Assembly (NCBI GenBank): GCA_913062645.1
Contig: CAJXVW010000002.1
Coordinates: 237,433-301,432 of the forward strand
Direction: 5' to 3'
Length of the DNA stretch: 64,000 nucleotides
Source of the DNA: an uncultured Mycoplasmatota bacterium
GTDB lineage: Bacteria; Bacillota_I; Bacilli_A; Izemoplasmatales; Izemoplasmataceae
Position numbers and translations under genes: made by a program
Notes under the pieces: generated by a model
What the model was told of the DNA's origin: nothing
Seen by the model: only the letters and a program-made list of their open reading frames with translations
The model's database searches: none
Shown: positions 35,714 through 45,371 of the stretch, piece after piece
Position numbering within the stretch: position 1 is the stretch's first letter
Layout: each line of letters opens with the position of its first letter

Positions 35714-36043
35714 TCAGTAAATGTCGCCGTATACCTGATAAGCGAGAATCGCGACCGGCACGTCGATGAGCAGCACGATCATGAACACCCAGCCGCCGAC
35801 CAGCACCATCGACAACACCGTCAAGAGCGAGAACAGTCCGACATAGAGCACGAACGTAATCAACGCCTTCTTCGTCACGCGGTAGTACAGCATCGTGCCG
35901 AACAGCGCGTCGAACAACAGATAAAACAGCAGCGTCGCGAACGGGTCGTTGCGGAAGAACAGGCTCCAGAGAGTCGCCAGCATGAAGATGCCGAAGAGAA
36001 CGGGAAGCACGTATTTTTGGAATCGGATCCAGAATATGCGCAT
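35714..36043 (-). CDS. Small integral membrane protein, unknown
   Basis: 109 residues with about four hydrophobic helices (KYVLPVLFGIFMLATLWSLFF; LLFYLLFDALFGTMLYY; LITFVLYVGLFSLLTVLSMVL; GWVFMIVLLIDVPVAILAYQVY). The overlapping frame 35685-36053 is a shadow: only this frame gives the regular hydrophobic pattern. An AAGGAGTGTG RBS and a TATAAT -10 at 36072-36077 lie upstream on the minus strand. Confidence 0.6.
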   Translation of the reverse strand: MRIFWIRFQKYVLPVLFGIFMLATLWSLFFRNDPFATLLFYLLFDALFGTMLYYRVTKKALITFVLYVGLFSLLTVLSMVLVGGWVFMIVLLIDVPVAILAYQVYGDIY

Positions 36044-36082
36044 GGGTCATCACACTCCTTGTGTACCACTGTATTATATCAA

Positions 36083-36111
36083 AAAAACGAGCGCTTGTGA
36101 ACTCGTTTTTT
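36083..36111 (-). terminator. Terminator after the excisionase-like gene
   Basis: AAAAAACGAG / CTCGTTTTTT stem with a nine-base loop, directly after the stop at 36121. Confidence 0.7.
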
Positions 36112-36120
36112 GGATTGTCG

Positions 36121-36570
36121 TCAACCTTTGATGACGGGACGAATGTCGTCCATGATGTCGCCGATGTAATCGATGTCGCCGATCAGTGACAACCGGACGT
36201 TACCGTTGTCCTGATGGAACCGCATCTCGATGCCCTTGTGCTGGTTCGACACGCGCATCACGATGTGTTTGATGCGCTCCACCTGGTCGTCGGTAAGATC
36301 ATGAAAATCCCATATCGTGCACATGCTGTGGTCTCCTTTCTTCTCGTACTCGCCGCGGAGAAACATCTTGACCTTCTCACTGGCGAGCGATGCGACCGAC
36401 TTCGAGAAGTCGATCTCTTCAAACAACGCAGTCACGTCGTCTTTGGTGAACCGCCACTCGCTGCCGATCTTGCGTCCTTTGAGCTGCCCCTTGGCAAGAT
36501 AGCGGCGCAAGGTGCGGTCGGAATACCCGGTGATCTCATGTAAATCTTTAAGGGTATAATAATCGGCCAT
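36121..36570 (-). CDS. Excisionase/MerR-like helix-turn-helix protein
   Basis: 149 residues. The N-terminus YYTLKDLHEITGYSDRTLRRYLAKGQLKGRKIGSEWRFTKDDV is a winged HTH of the excisionase (Xis/helix_turn_helix_17) type. The C-terminal ~90 residues are an unrecognised domain. No integrase or phage gene is nearby, so a transcription-factor role is more likely than excision. Its own promoter carries an inverted repeat, suggesting autorepression. RBS CCAGGAGGTGGTTGT. Confidence 0.75.
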   Translation of the reverse strand: MADYYTLKDLHEITGYSDRTLRRYLAKGQLKGRKIGSEWRFTKDDVTALFEEIDFSKSVASLASEKVKMFLRGEYEKKGDHSMCTIWDFHDLTDDQVERIKHIVMRVSNQHKGIEMRFHQDNGNVRLSLIGDIDYIGDIMDDIRPVIKG

Positions 36571-36599
36571 ACAACCACCTCCTGGATGATGTCACGTTC

Positions 36600-36628
36600 A
36601 GTGTACCATACATGTCAATGTATGTCAA
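36600..36628 (-). promoter_or_regulatory. Promoter of the HTH gene with inverted repeat in the spacer
   Basis: Minus strand TTGACA and TACACT are 17 bases apart. The spacer holds CATACAT-GTCA-ATGTATG (36607-36624), a perfect seven-base inverted repeat, well placed for autorepression. Confidence 0.65.
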
Positions 36629-36668
36629 TATTTATTTTGGCATATGCTGTCATATTAAGTTGTCAAGT

Positions 36669-36701
36669 TATAACTATAATTATTACTATTTTTATAACTA
36701 T
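36669..36701. repeat. Direct repeats upstream of phd-doc
   Basis: TATAACTAT occurs at 36669-36677 and 36693-36701, 24 bases apart in AT-rich DNA just upstream of the antitoxin gene. Possible operator of the toxin-antitoxin pair; a TACAAT -10 follows nearby. Confidence 0.4.
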
Positions 36702-36747
36702 TTTGCTAATAATTGTGATACAATGAAGGTGACATGGAGGTGATAAT

Positions 36748-36981
36748 ATGTTGATCGATACCAACAATACAGTATCCGCCACTGAACTGAATCAACAACT
36801 CAGCAAGGTGCTCAAAGACTTGAAAGAGAAAAAGAACATCATCGTGATGAAGCACAACAAGCCCAGCTATGTCATCATGGATTTTGAAGAATATGAAACC
36901 TTGAAACGAGCATTCCTGATCCACGAGGCGGATGCGGTGATGGACGAGTATGACAAAGCCATGAAAGAACTGGCCAAATGA
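36748..36981 (+). CDS. phd: Phd/YefM-family antitoxin
   Basis: 77 residues. TVSATELNQQLSKVLKDLKEKKNIIVMKHNKPSYVIMDFEEYETLK is the Phd/YefM DNA-binding fold; the C-terminal tail (EADAVMDEYDKAMKELAK) would wrap the toxin. RBS GGAGGTGATAAT. Its stop overlaps the toxin start by four bases (ATGA), the normal order for this module. It would neutralise Doc and autorepress the operon. Confidence 0.85.
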   Translation: MLIDTNNTVSATELNQQLSKVLKDLKEKKNIIVMKHNKPSYVIMDFEEYETLKRAFLIHEADAVMDEYDKAMKELAK

Positions 36982-37364
36982 AGTATTTCACCAAAGAGGA
37001 ACTCCTTATCTTTCATCATCGATTGTTGAACCGATATGGCGGAACTCCCGGTGTCCGCATGAATGTATTGGATGTTTGTTTATTCCAACCACTCCAAACG
37101 TTTGAAGAGCGTGATTTGTATCCCGATGTCATGGACAAGCTGTGTATGCTTGCTTACATGATCATCACCAAACATCCGTTTGTCGACGGCAACAAGCGCC
37201 TCGGCATGCTTGCTCTAATTCTCGGTGCACGGAACAACAACATATCCCTGGCCTTATCAAATGAGGATGTGATTCACATCGGTTTGTCCTTGGCAGATGG
37301 TTCGATGACCTATACATTATTCCGCAAGTTCATAGCCCAACAACAAAAAAGTCAACTCGGCTGA
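36978..37364 (+). CDS. doc: Doc-type Fic-fold toxin
   Basis: 128 residues. KHPFVDGNKRLGM is the Doc/Fic active-site motif (HxFxDGNKR) and GTPGVRMNVLDVCLFQP matches the Doc N-terminal region. In characterised cases Doc phosphorylates EF-Tu and stops translation. All key residues are present, so the toxin looks intact. The stop codon lies within the terminator hairpin. Confidence 0.9.
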   Translation: MKYFTKEELLIFHHRLLNRYGGTPGVRMNVLDVCLFQPLQTFEERDLYPDVMDKLCMLAYMIITKHPFVDGNKRLGMLALILGARNNNISLALSNEDVIHIGLSLADGSMTYTLFRKFIAQQQKSQLG

Positions 37365-37375
37365 GTTGACTTTTC
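37347..37375. terminator. Bidirectional terminator of doc and the ribosomal operon
   Basis: AAGTCAACTC / GAGTTGACTT with a four-base loop, A-run on one side and T-run on the other. It includes the doc stop codon and lies just past the rplQ stop at 37386. Confidence 0.85.
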
Positions 37376-37385
37376 TAATTGTGTG

Positions 37386-37748
37386 TTATTCGACGAATTC
37401 GATGATCGCCATCGGCGTTGCGTCGCCGCGGCGCGGTCCCATTTTGAGAACCCGGGTGTATCCGCCGTTGCGTTCGGTGAATCGCGGTGCGATGTCACTG
37501 AACAGTTTCTGCAGGGCGTTCTGGTCGTCGCCGGCGTCCAGGAAACGGACGGTCTGAGCGGCTTGGCGGCGTGCCGCCAGAGTGCCTTTCTTGCCCAGGG
37601 TGACCATTCTCTCGACGAGGCGTTGCAATTCTTTCGCCTTGGTTTCCGTCGTCTGAATGCGTTCGTGGATGATGAGTTGGGTGACAAGGTCACGCAACAT
37701 CGCCTTGCGCTGATCGCTGCGACGGTTCAGTTTGCTGTATCCAGCCAT
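37386..37748 (-). CDS. rplQ: 50S ribosomal protein L17
   Basis: 120 residues, the usual short bacterial form: [24 protein letters not shown] and [23 protein letters not shown] are conserved. Binds 23S rRNA near the exit tunnel. Last gene of the ribosomal operon, after rpoA. Confidence 0.97.
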   Translation of the reverse strand: MAGYSKLNRRSDQRKAMLRDLVTQLIIHERIQTTETKAKELQRLVERMVTLGKKGTLAARRQAAQTVRFLDAGDDQNALQKLFSDIAPRFTERNGGYTRVLKMGPRRGDATPMAIIEFVE

Positions 37749-37763
37749 GTGAATTACCTCCTA

Positions 37764-38723
37764 TTAATGTCTTGCAAGCGACAGCCCGAGTTCGTCGAGT
37801 TTCGTCTTGACTTCTTTCAGTGACTTCTTGCCCAGGTTGCGAACCTTCATCATGTCTTCCTCGGTCTTCTGCGTCAGTTCTTCGACCGTGTTGATGCCGG
37901 CGCGCTTGAGGCAGTTGTAACTGCGGACGGACAAATCGAGATCTTCGATCTGCATTTCGAGAATTTGCGAGTTCTGTTCGTCTTCGCGTTCGGTCATGAA
38001 TTCTTCTTCCTTGACCTTCTCGCTGAGATCGACCATGACTTCGAGGTGTTCGATCATCATCTTCGAGGCGATGGCGATCGCTTCCTGCGGGGTGACGCTG
38101 CCGTTGGTCCAGATCTCCAGGGTCAGTTTGTCCTGCTTGGAGTTGCCGCTTGACGCCGGTGCGACGTCGTAGTTGACGCGGTTCACCGGGGTGTAGATGG
38201 CATCGATCGGGATGACGCCGATCGCCGAACGGTTGGTGATGAATTCCTTGTTGTCGTCGGCGTTGACATATCCGACGCCCTTGCGGGCGGTCATGATCAT
38301 CCGGAACTTGCCGTCGTTGACGGTGCAGATGTGCTGGTCTTCGTTGATGATGTCCACTTCGTTGTCGCAGATGATGTCTTTGGCGGTAACTACCTGAGGT
38401 CCTTCCACATAGATTTCCAAACGTTTCTCGACGTCGGGATCGTCGTTGTCGATGGTCAGGACGATGTCCTTCAAGTTGAGGACGATGCCGGTGACGTCTT
38501 CGACGACGCCGTCGACGCTGGAGAATTCGTGTTGTACGCCGTCGATTTCGCAGTTGACGATCGCAGCGCCCGGAAGACTCGACAGGAGCACCCGTCGAAG
38601 GGAGTTGCCGAGCGTGATGCCGTAACCGCGTTCGAGCGGGGTGATGACGAACTTCCCATACGTGTTGGTCTCATTCAACACTTCGATCGAAGTGTTCGGT
38701 TTTTCGAATTTCAAATCTTTCAA
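37764..38723 (-). CDS. rpoA: DNA-directed RNA polymerase alpha subunit
   Basis: 319 residues. The N-terminal dimerisation domain starts with [28 protein letters not shown]; the C-terminal domain, [20 protein letters not shown]...[14 protein letters not shown], binds UP elements and activators. Assembles beta and beta' in core polymerase. Located between rpsK and rplQ, without rpsD, as in Bacillota. Confidence 0.98.
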   Translation of the reverse strand: MKDLKFEKPNTSIEVLNETNTYGKFVITPLERGYGITLGNSLRRVLLSSLPGAAIVNCEIDGVQHEFSSVDGVVEDVTGIVLNLKDIVLTIDNDDPDVEKRLEIYVEGPQVVTAKDIICDNEVDIINEDQHICTVNDGKFRMIMTARKGVGYVNADDNKEFITNRSAIGVIPIDAIYTPVNRVNYDVAPASSGNSKQDKLTLEIWTNGSVTPQEAIAIASKMMIEHLEVMVDLSEKVKEEEFMTEREDEQNSQILEMQIEDLDLSVRSYNCLKRAGINTVEELTQKTEEDMMKVRNLGKKSLKEVKTKLDELGLSLARH

Positions 38724-38744
38724 AAGAACAACCTCCCTTAAGGG

Positions 38745-39131
38745 TTACTTGTGCGGACGTTTCGGCGGACGGCAGCCGTTGTGGGGAATCGGGGTGACGT
38801 CTTTGATGGCGGTGATTTCGAGACCGGCGGTCTGCAGGCTGCGGATCGCGGCTTCGCGGCCCGGACCCGGACCCTTGACGCTGACTTCCACTTTCTGGAC
38901 TCCGTGTTCCATCGCGGCTTTGGCGCAGGCTTCGCCTGCCAGCTGCGCGGCGAACGGGGTCGACTTGCGGCTTCCTTTGTACCCGAGGGCGCCGGCACTG
39001 CTCCACGCAATGGCGTTCCCCGTGGGGTCGGTGATGGTGATGATGGTATTGTTGAAGGTCGAGTGAATGTGGGCGACTCCAGAAGGAATGTTCTTCTTCA
39101 CACGACGTACTCTGCGTTGTCTTTTGGCCAT
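38745..39131 (-). CDS. rpsK: 30S ribosomal protein S11
   Basis: 128 residues. [30 protein letters not shown] and the C-terminal [13 protein letters not shown] are strictly conserved. Part of the 30S platform, contacting mRNA near the exit site. Confidence 0.97.
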   Translation of the reverse strand: MAKRQRRVRRVKKNIPSGVAHIHSTFNNTIITITDPTGNAIAWSSAGALGYKGSRKSTPFAAQLAGEACAKAAMEHGVQKVEVSVKGPGPGREAAIRSLQTAGLEITAIKDVTPIPHNGCRPPKRPHK

Positions 39132-39146
39132 GTTCTGTCTTCCTCC

Positions 39147-39512
39147 TTATTTCTTCTTGTTCGCGACCGTGCGGCGCGGGCCTTTGCGCGTACGCGCGTT
39201 GTTGCGGGTGTTCTGTCCGCGCGTCGGGAGGCCGCGGCGATGCCGCATTCCTCGATAACTTCCGATTTCCTGCAGGCGTTTGATGTTCATCAACACTTCG
39301 CGACGGAGATCGCCTTCGGTCTTGACCTTGGCGACTTCGCTGCGGATTCGCGACAGTTCGTCCTCGGTGAGGTCCTTGACGCGGGTGTCTTCCGATACTT
39401 CAGCGGCTGCGAGGATGTGTTTGGCGGTGGTTCTGCCGATCCCGAAAATGTAGGTCAGCGAGATGACGACGCGCTTGTCGCGCGGAATGTCTACACCGGA
39501 TATGCGTGCCAT
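39147..39512 (-). CDS. rpsM: 30S ribosomal protein S13
   Basis: 121 residues. [26 protein letters not shown] and [23 protein letters not shown] are characteristic. Sits in the 30S head and contacts the P-site tRNA and L5. Confidence 0.97.
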   Translation of the reverse strand: MARISGVDIPRDKRVVISLTYIFGIGRTTAKHILAAAEVSEDTRVKDLTEDELSRIRSEVAKVKTEGDLRREVLMNIKRLQEIGSYRGMRHRRGLPTRGQNTRNNARTRKGPRRTVANKKK

Positions 39513-39527
39513 ATGATTTCCTCCTAA

Positions 39528-39641
39528 TTAACCTTGACGTTGTTTGTGACGCGGATTGTCGCAGATGACCATCACTTTGCCTTTGCGCTTGATGATCTTG
39601 CACTTATCACACATCTTCTTTACACTGGGTCTTACTTTCAT
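39528..39641 (-). CDS. rpmJ: 50S ribosomal protein L36, zinc type
   Basis: 37 residues, too short for the ORF track. Translation: [20 protein letters not shown] then [17 protein letters not shown]. The C-x2-C...C...H zinc ligands are all present. Normal place between infA and rpsM, with AGGAGG before the ATG. Confidence 0.95.
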   Translation of the reverse strand: MKVRPSVKKMCDKCKIIKRKGKVMVICDNPRHKQRQG

Positions 39642-39665
39642 GATAAATTCCTCCTATAAGGCGTA

Positions 39666-39893
39666 TTACCGCTTGTTGCGGTGGCGGTAGGTAATGCGCC
39701 CACGTGTTAGGTCGTACGGTGAGAGTTCCACCGTGACGCGGTCGCCTGGTAGAATGCGAATGTAATACATACGGATTTTACCAGAAACGTGAGCGTGAAT
39801 GCGATGTCCGTTTTCCAGTTCGACGATGAATTCCGTGTTCGGCAAGGCCTCGACGACTTTGCCTTCGAGTTCCAGTTTTTCTTCTTTCGGCAT
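39666..39893 (-). CDS. infA: Translation initiation factor IF-1
   Basis: 75 residues, one S1/OB domain: [61 protein letters not shown]. Binds the A site of the 30S subunit in initiation. In operon between map and rpmJ. Confidence 0.97.
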   Translation of the reverse strand: MPKEEKLELEGKVVEALPNTEFIVELENGHRIHAHVSGKIRMYYIRILPGDRVTVELSPYDLTRGRITYRHRNKR

Positions 39894-39908
39894 GTGAGAA
39901 TTCCTCCT

Positions 39909-40658
39909 TTAGACGGTTGTCAGGATGACCGGTGCGCCGTCGGTGACGAGGATCGAGTGTTCGTAGTGAGCGCTCGGTTGCCCGTCGACGGTCACGGCCG
40001 TCCAATTGTCTTCGAGTACGCGTACGTCCTTGCGTCCCATGTTGATCATCGGTTCGATCGCCAGGGTCATGCCGGCTTTCAGTCTCACGCCCCGGTGCGG
40101 CAGTCCGAAGTTCGGTACCTGCGGGTCTTCGTGAAGCTGTTTGCCGACGCCATGGCCGACGAATTCGCGGACCACGCCATAACCGAAGGATTCGGCATGG
40201 CTTTGGATCGCGTGCGAGATGTCGGTGAGCCGGTTGCCGGCGGTCGCCATCTCCAGTCCCTTCCACAGGGACTCTTCGGTGATTTTCATGAGTTGCCGGA
40301 TGTCGTCCGATACGGTGCCGACGGCGTAGGTCCAGGCGCTGTCGCCGTGGTAGCCTTTGTAGTTGGCACCGATGTCGATGGAGATCAGGTCGCCGTCCTT
40401 GAGGATGACCTCATCGGACGGGATCCCGTGAACGACTTGTTCGTTGATCGAGGTGCAGGCGCTGGCGGGGAAACCGCCGTAGCCCTTGAATGAGGGCGTG
40501 GCGCCATGATCGCGGATGACGCGTTCGACGATCTGGTCGAGTTGTTTGGTGGTGGTGCCGGGTTTGACGTGTTCCTTCACCGCTTGATGAGCGAGGGCGA
40601 CGATGCGCCCTGCTTCCCTCATCAATTCGATTTCGCGTGGACTTTTGATCGAGATCAT
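39909..40658 (-). CDS. map: Methionine aminopeptidase, type I
   Basis: 249 residues from the ATG at 40658; the longer track start lies inside adk. Metal ligands are seen in [23 protein letters not shown] (two Asp), [12 protein letters not shown] (His) and [11 protein letters not shown] (Glu). Removes the start methionine from new proteins. Start overlaps the adk stop by four bases. Confidence 0.96.
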   Translation of the reverse strand: MISIKSPREIELMREAGRIVALAHQAVKEHVKPGTTTKQLDQIVERVIRDHGATPSFKGYGGFPASACTSINEQVVHGIPSDEVILKDGDLISIDIGANYKGYHGDSAWTYAVGTVSDDIRQLMKITEESLWKGLEMATAGNRLTDISHAIQSHAESFGYGVVREFVGHGVGKQLHEDPQVPNFGLPHRGVRLKAGMTLAIEPMINMGRKDVRVLEDNWTAVTVDGQPSAHYEHSILVTDGAPVILTTV

Positions 40659-41305
40659 GAGAGATCCTCCAGGATCTCCACGATGTCGGCATAGACTTTG
40701 TCGAACGGCTGCATGCCGTTGACGCTGTACAGGATGCCTTGCTCGCTGTAGTAGTCCAACAGCGGTTTGGTTTTGGTTTCGTAAATTTCCAGACGGCGTT
40801 CGACCGATTCGTGGGTGTCGTCGGGGCGTTGATAGAGCTCGCCGCCGCAGACGTCGCACACACCGTCGACTTCGGGTTTCTTGAAGCGCAGGTGGTAGGT
40901 CTCGCCGCACTGTTTGCACACCCGGCGCTGTTCCATGCGTTCGAACAGCACATCGTGGCTGGAGAGAATGTTGATGACGGCGTCGAGCTTGGTGCCCTTG
41001 TCGTCCAGCATCTCATCCAGTGCTTTGGCTTGATTGACGGTACGCGGATAACCGTCGAGAATGAAACTGTCTTCCGCGTCCGCTTCGTGAAGCCGGCGCT
41101 TGACGATTTCGTTGGTGATGTCGTCGCTGACAAGTTCGCCTTTCTTGATGAATCGCATCGCTTCGATGCCGATCTCGTCGCCGCGGTTGAACGCGTCGCG
41201 GAACATCTGTCCCGTCGAGATCGACGGCATCTTGTAGTCGTCGACGATCCGTGAGGATTGGCTTCCTTTGCCGGCTCCCGGTGGACCCATCACTAAGATT
41301 TTCAA
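40655..41305 (-). CDS. adk: Adenylate kinase with zinc-binding lid
   Basis: 216 residues. [10 protein letters not shown] is the P-loop, [10 protein letters not shown] the AMP site, and CKQCG...CDVCG the four-cysteine zinc lid common in Gram-positives. Interconverts AMP, ADP and ATP. Sits between secY and map as in Bacillota. Confidence 0.97.
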   Translation of the reverse strand: MKILVMGPPGAGKGSQSSRIVDDYKMPSISTGQMFRDAFNRGDEIGIEAMRFIKKGELVSDDITNEIVKRRLHEADAEDSFILDGYPRTVNQAKALDEMLDDKGTKLDAVINILSSHDVLFERMEQRRVCKQCGETYHLRFKKPEVDGVCDVCGGELYQRPDDTHESVERRLEIYETKTKPLLDYYSEQGILYSVNGMQPFDKVYADIVEILEDLS

Positions 41306-41315
41306 AGTATCCCTC

Positions 41316-42629
41316 TTACTTGATGAATCCGCTGTAATTCTGTTCTTGCGTCTGGGTCTTGATCTGTTTGGTGGTCTCGATCGCGACGCCGACGACGATC
41401 AGCAGACTGGTTCCGCCGATTTGGACATAGGCGGGCAGGTTGAAGATCATGCTGGCGAAGATCGGCAGACTGGCGACCAATACGAGATAGGTCGAACCGA
41501 TGATCGTGATCCGGAACAAGGTTTTCGAGATGTAGTTCTCGGTTTCGATGCCGGGACGGACGCCCGGTACGTAGGCATTCTGTTTCTGCAGGTTCTCCGC
41601 AACCTTTTCGGGGTTGATCTGGACGAAGCTGTAGAAGAACGCGAAGACGAAGATGAGCACCACATATACCGCATAACCGAGCGGTCTGGTGTAGGTGAAC
41701 ATTTCGTTGATCCACAGTCCCGCGGTGGTGGCTTGCAGGTTGTCGATGTACGACAAGACTGTGGTCGGAATCGACAGAATCGTGACCGCGAAGATGACCG
41801 GGATGACGCCGGCCGAGTTGATTTTCAAGGGGATGTGCGAATCGCTTTTCCCTTGGAATCGGGCGCTGGCCGGACGGTTCGAATACTGAATCGGTACTTT
41901 GCGGAAGGCGCTCTGCATGACCGTGACGAAGATGATGACGGAGATGTAGAGGACCAGGACGAGACTGAAGATGAGGATGTTTTCGGTGTTGGCGGCGCCA
42001 TTGGCGAGATAGGTCTCGATCAACGATGTGATCATGCCGGGCATCGTCGAGACGATACCGGCGACGATGATCATCGATGTGCCGTTGCCGACGCCACGCA
42101 TCGTGATCTGATCGGCGAGCCACAGCAGGAATGCCGTACCCGCGGTCATCACGATGGCGAGATAGGTGTAGGTGACGAAGTTGACGTTGGTGACGCCGAT
42201 GTCGAAGATCGAGTCTCCCGACAGGCGGAACGCATAGGTCATCGCGAGCGCCTGGACGAATGCCAGACCGATGGCCAGATAGCGGGTCAACTGGTTGATT
42301 TTCTGTTTGCCGGTTTCGCCTTCCTCCTGCCACTCTTTCAGGAATGGAACGATGTCCATCTGAAGCAGCTGGATGACGATCGACGCCGTGATGTAGGGGC
42401 CGATGCCGAGGGCGATGATGCTGTAGTTCTTCAGCGCGTTACCGGTGAACGCATTGGCGATGCCGAGCACGCCGCTGTCGGCGGCTTCGAAGAACTGACT
42501 GATGATGTCGGGGTTGATGAGCGGAATATGGATGTAAGTTGCCATCTTGTAGACGAGGAAAGCCAAGAATGTGAATCCGATTTTCTTCATCACATCTTTG
42601 TTTTTCAGTACTGCAACTATGTTGTCCAT
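41316..42629 (-). CDS. secY: Protein translocase subunit SecY
   Basis: 437 residues with ten expected membrane helices. GIGPYITASIVIQLLQMD is the conserved plug-helix region, and VRPGIETENYI and the C-terminal ETTKQIKTQ fit SecY. Forms the channel for export and membrane insertion with SecE and SecG; it must serve the many lipoproteins in this genome. Confidence 0.97.
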   Translation of the reverse strand: MDNIVAVLKNKDVMKKIGFTFLAFLVYKMATYIHIPLINPDIISQFFEAADSGVLGIANAFTGNALKNYSIIALGIGPYITASIVIQLLQMDIVPFLKEWQEEGETGKQKINQLTRYLAIGLAFVQALAMTYAFRLSGDSIFDIGVTNVNFVTYTYLAIVMTAGTAFLLWLADQITMRGVGNGTSMIIVAGIVSTMPGMITSLIETYLANGAANTENILIFSLVLVLYISVIIFVTVMQSAFRKVPIQYSNRPASARFQGKSDSHIPLKINSAGVIPVIFAVTILSIPTTVLSYIDNLQATTAGLWINEMFTYTRPLGYAVYVVLIFVFAFFYSFVQINPEKVAENLQKQNAYVPGVRPGIETENYISKTLFRITIIGSTYLVLVASLPIFASMIFNLPAYVQIGGTSLLIVVGVAIETTKQIKTQTQEQNYSGFIK

Positions 42630-42630
42630 A

Positions 42631-43071
42631 TCAGATCACCTCGGCTGTTCCGCCAAGCGCTTCGATCTTTTCTGCCGCTGATTTGGTGAACTTGTTTGCC
42701 TGGACCGTCAGTTTGACAGTCAGTTCGCCGTTGCCGAGAATTTTCAGGCCGTCGAGTTCCTTGCGGACGAGACGGTCTTTTTTGAGCAGGTCCATGGTGA
42801 CGACGGTGCCTTCGGTGTATTGGTTGAGGGCACTGACGTTGACGGTGGCGAACTCGGTGCGGTGCGGGTTGTAGAACCCGCGTTTGGGCAGGCGTTTGAA
42901 CAGCGGCGTCTGGCCGCCTTCAAATCCCGGACGGGTTCCGCCGCCACTGCGGGCGTTCTGCCCATTGTGGCCTTTGCCGGCGGTTTTGCCGGTGCCGCTG
43001 CCCGGGCCGCGGCCGAGGCGTTTTTTGGCGTGGGTCGAGCCAGGAGTTGGTTTCAGGTTCGATAAGTTCAT
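42631..43071 (-). CDS. rplO: 50S ribosomal protein L15
   Basis: 146 residues. The basic Gly-rich N-terminus [23 protein letters not shown] and the [18 protein letters not shown] segment are typical. One base separates it from secY. Confidence 0.97.
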   Translation of the reverse strand: MNLSNLKPTPGSTHAKKRLGRGPGSGTGKTAGKGHNGQNARSGGGTRPGFEGGQTPLFKRLPKRGFYNPHRTEFATVNVSALNQYTEGTVVTMDLLKKDRLVRKELDGLKILGNGELTVKLTVQANKFTKSAAEKIEALGGTAEVI

Positions 43072-43082
43072 GATGATACCTC

Positions 43083-43262
43083 CTATAACTCTTTCACTTC
43101 TACGAGGTGCTTGATCACGTTGATCATGCCCCGAATCGTAGGAGTATCTTCTCTGACGACGGTACGTTGCAATTTGGTCAGGCCGAGTGCGACGGCCGTT
43201 TTCTTCTGGTTGGGAGTACCGGCGATGGTGCTCTTCACCAGTTTGATCGCGAGTTTACCCAT
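43083..43262 (-). CDS. rpmD: 50S ribosomal protein L30
   Basis: 59 residues, just under the ORF-track limit. Translation [20 protein letters not shown] and [20 protein letters not shown] is a normal short bacterial L30. The ATG overlaps the rpsE stop by one base (TGATG). Confidence 0.95.
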   Translation of the reverse strand: MGKLAIKLVKSTIAGTPNQKKTAVALGLTKLQRTVVREDTPTIRGMINVIKHLVEVKEL

Positions 43263-43792
43263 CAGTTCAACATCTCCTCGACGCTGAGACCGCGGGTGCG
43301 GGCGACCTGTTCGGCCGTGCGCAGCGTGTCGATCGCGTCAAAGGTGGCGCGGACGATGTTGATCGGCGTGTTGGAACCGAGCGATTTCGACAGGATGTCT
43401 TCGACTCCGGCGAGTTCCAATACGGCGCGGACGGGTCCTCCGGCGATGACGCCGGTACCGGCGATGGCCGGCTTCAGGAGCACTTTGCCGGCGCCGAAGC
43501 GTCCGATCACTTCGTGCGGGATGGTGCTGTTGTACATCGGGATTTTGACCATGTTGCGTTTCGCGTCTTCGATGGCTTTCTTGATGGCGTCGGGTACCTC
43601 TTGCGCTTTGCCGGTACCGAAGCCGACTTTGCCTTTTTTGTCGCCGATGACGACGAGGGCGCTGAAGCGGAAGCGACGGCCGCCCTTGACGACCTTGGCG
43701 ATGCGGTTGATGTGAACAACGCGCTCTTCAAAGAGCTTGGGCTCTCTTCTGCGACGCGGTTTGCGTCGTCTTCTTCTATCGTTGTTGTCCAT
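43262..43792 (-). CDS. rpsE: 30S ribosomal protein S5
   Basis: 176 residues from the ATG at 43792, which has TAGGAGGG before it; the longer track ORF runs into rpl[32 protein letters not shown] is the N-terminal S5 domain. The first 20 residues are strikingly Arg-rich ([13 protein letters not shown]). Confidence 0.97.
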   Translation of the reverse strand: MDNNDRRRRRKPRRRREPKLFEERVVHINRIAKVVKGGRRFRFSALVVIGDKKGKVGFGTGKAQEVPDAIKKAIEDAKRNMVKIPMYNSTIPHEVIGRFGAGKVLLKPAIAGTGVIAGGPVRAVLELAGVEDILSKSLGSNTPINIVRATFDAIDTLRTAEQVARTRGLSVEEMLN

Positions 43793-43802
43793 GGGAACCC
43801 TC

Positions 43803-44165
43803 CTAGAATACCAGGCCGGCTGCGCGGGCAGCTTCGGCCAGGGCCTTGACGCGGCCGTGATAGAGATATCCGGCGCGGTCGAAGACCACTTTGTCGATGT
43901 TGTTGGCGAGTGCGCGTTCGGCCAGTTTGGCGCCGACGGCTTTCGCCGCGTCGATGTTGCCGCCGTTGGCCGCTTTGTCGTCTTTTTCGTTGCTGCTGGC
44001 GGAGACCAGGGTGACGCCGTTAACGTCGTCAATGATCTGCGCGTAGATGTGCTTGTTGCTGCGGAACACGCTCAAACGAGGTTGAGCGGGAGTTCCGACC
44101 AGATGCTGGCGAATGCGCTTATGGCGTTTCTGGCGCAGCTTGTTGCGTGATTTGTTTTTGATCAT
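43803..44165 (-). CDS. rplR: 50S ribosomal protein L18
   Basis: 120 residues. [28 protein letters not shown] and [24 protein letters not shown] are conserved. Binds 5S rRNA with L5 and L25. Confidence 0.97.
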   Translation of the reverse strand: MIKNKSRNKLRQKRHKRIRQHLVGTPAQPRLSVFRSNKHIYAQIIDDVNGVTLVSASSNEKDDKAANGGNIDAAKAVGAKLAERALANNIDKVVFDRAGYLYHGRVKALAEAARAAGLVF

Positions 44166-44181
44166 GTGCTCTCACTCCTCC

Positions 44182-44718
44182 TTATTTGGCTGTTTTTCCT
44201 TCTTTGCGACGGACGTATTCGTCGATGTAGCGAATGCCTTTGCCGAGATACGGTTCAGGCGGACGGACCTTGCGGACGTTGGCCGCGAATTCGCCGACCT
44301 GCTGCTTGTCGATGCCGCTGACGGTGATGTCGGTGTTCTTGGGAACTTCGACGGTGATGCCGTCGGGGATCGCCATTTCCACGGGGTTCGAGTAACCGGC
44401 GTTGAGGACGAGTTTGTTGCCCTGCAACATCGCGCGGTAACCGACGCCGACCATGCGCAGCTGTTTCTTGAAGCCGTCGCTGACACCGACGACCATGTTG
44501 TTGATGAGCGCTCTGGTGGTGCCGTGGATGGCCCGATGGAACTTGCTTTCGCTGGGACGTTCGATGACGAGGTCGTTGCCGTCGAGGGTGAAGGTCAGTT
44601 CGTTGTTGAACGTGCCTTCGAGCTGGCCTTTGGGGCCTTTGACGACGACGTGATTGTTATCGAGTGTTACTTCCACACCTGCTGGGAGTGTGATGGGTTT
44701 CTTTCCGATTCGACTCAT
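44182..44718 (-). CDS. rplF: 50S ribosomal protein L6
   Basis: 178 residues from the ATG at 44718, preceded by [29 protein letters not shown] and [23 protein letters not shown] are diagnostic. Lies near the GTPase-associated region. Confidence 0.97.
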   Translation of the reverse strand: MSRIGKKPITLPAGVEVTLDNNHVVVKGPKGQLEGTFNNELTFTLDGNDLVIERPSESKFHRAIHGTTRALINNMVVGVSDGFKKQLRMVGVGYRAMLQGNKLVLNAGYSNPVEMAIPDGITVEVPKNTDITVSGIDKQQVGEFAANVRKVRPPEPYLGKGIRYIDEYVRRKEGKTAK

Positions 44719-44729
44719 GATAACACCTC

Positions 44730-45128
44730 CTACCAAACATATGCCAGGATTTCCCCGCCGACTTTTTGCTTGCGGGCTTCGCGATCGGTCATGATGCCTC
44801 GCGAAGTGGAAATCACGGCAATTCCTAGTCCGTTCAGTACTTTCGGGATTTCACTGTTTTTCGCATAGACTCGAAGTCCCGGCTTCGAGATGCGTTTGAG
44901 TCCTTTGACAACGCGTTCGTTGTTGTCCATGTATCTGAGTGTCACACGCAGGTTGTCCTGCACGTCTTTCTTGATGACTTTGTAGCCGGCGATGTAGCCT
45001 TCCTGTTTCAAGACTTCCAAAATCTCTTTTTTCAGCTTCGAAGCGGGAACGTCGACGGTTTCGTGTCTCATCTGGTTGGCATTGCGGATGCGTGTCAACA
45101 TGTCAGCGATGGGATCTGTCATTACCAT
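44730..45128 (-). CDS. rpsH: 30S ribosomal protein S8
   Basis: 132 residues. [30 protein letters not shown] and the C-terminal [26 protein letters not shown] are typical. A second ATG two codons in is an alternative start. Core 16S rRNA binder. Confidence 0.97.
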   Translation of the reverse strand: MVMTDPIADMLTRIRNANQMRHETVDVPASKLKKEILEVLKQEGYIAGYKVIKKDVQDNLRVTLRYMDNNERVVKGLKRISKPGLRVYAKNSEIPKVLNGLGIAVISTSRGIMTDREARKQKVGGEILAYVW

Positions 45129-45173
45129 TTCGTTTGCCTCCTTCCAATCTCTTGGAACATATTCATGTGGTGA

Positions 45174-45359
45174 TTACCAACTAGCTTTTTTGACGCCGGG
45201 GATCTGTCCCTTGTACGCGAGTTCGCGGAAACAGATACGGCACAATTTGAACTTTCTGTATACCGCGTGGGGACGGCCACAGCGCTCGCAACGCGTGTAT
45301 TCCCGGACCGAGAATTTCTGTTTGCGGTGCGATTTCACTTTTAATGATGTTTTAGCCAT
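45174..45359 (-). CDS. rpsN: 30S ribosomal protein S14, zinc type
   Basis: 61 residues. Two CxxC pairs (CERCG, CRICF) bind zinc, and the end [11 protein letters not shown] is conserved. The short zinc form is usual in Gram-positives. Confidence 0.96.
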   Translation of the reverse strand: MAKTSLKVKSHRKQKFSVREYTRCERCGRPHAVYRKFKLCRICFRELAYKGQIPGVKKASW

Positions 45360-45371
45360 GAAGTAGCCTCC

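Noticed and set aside
36121-36570. Excisionase-like gene as sign of a prophage or integrative element
   Set aside because: No integrase, phage structural gene or att repeat in the neighbourhood.
41268-42689. 473-residue plus-strand ORF
   Set aside because: Antisense to secY.
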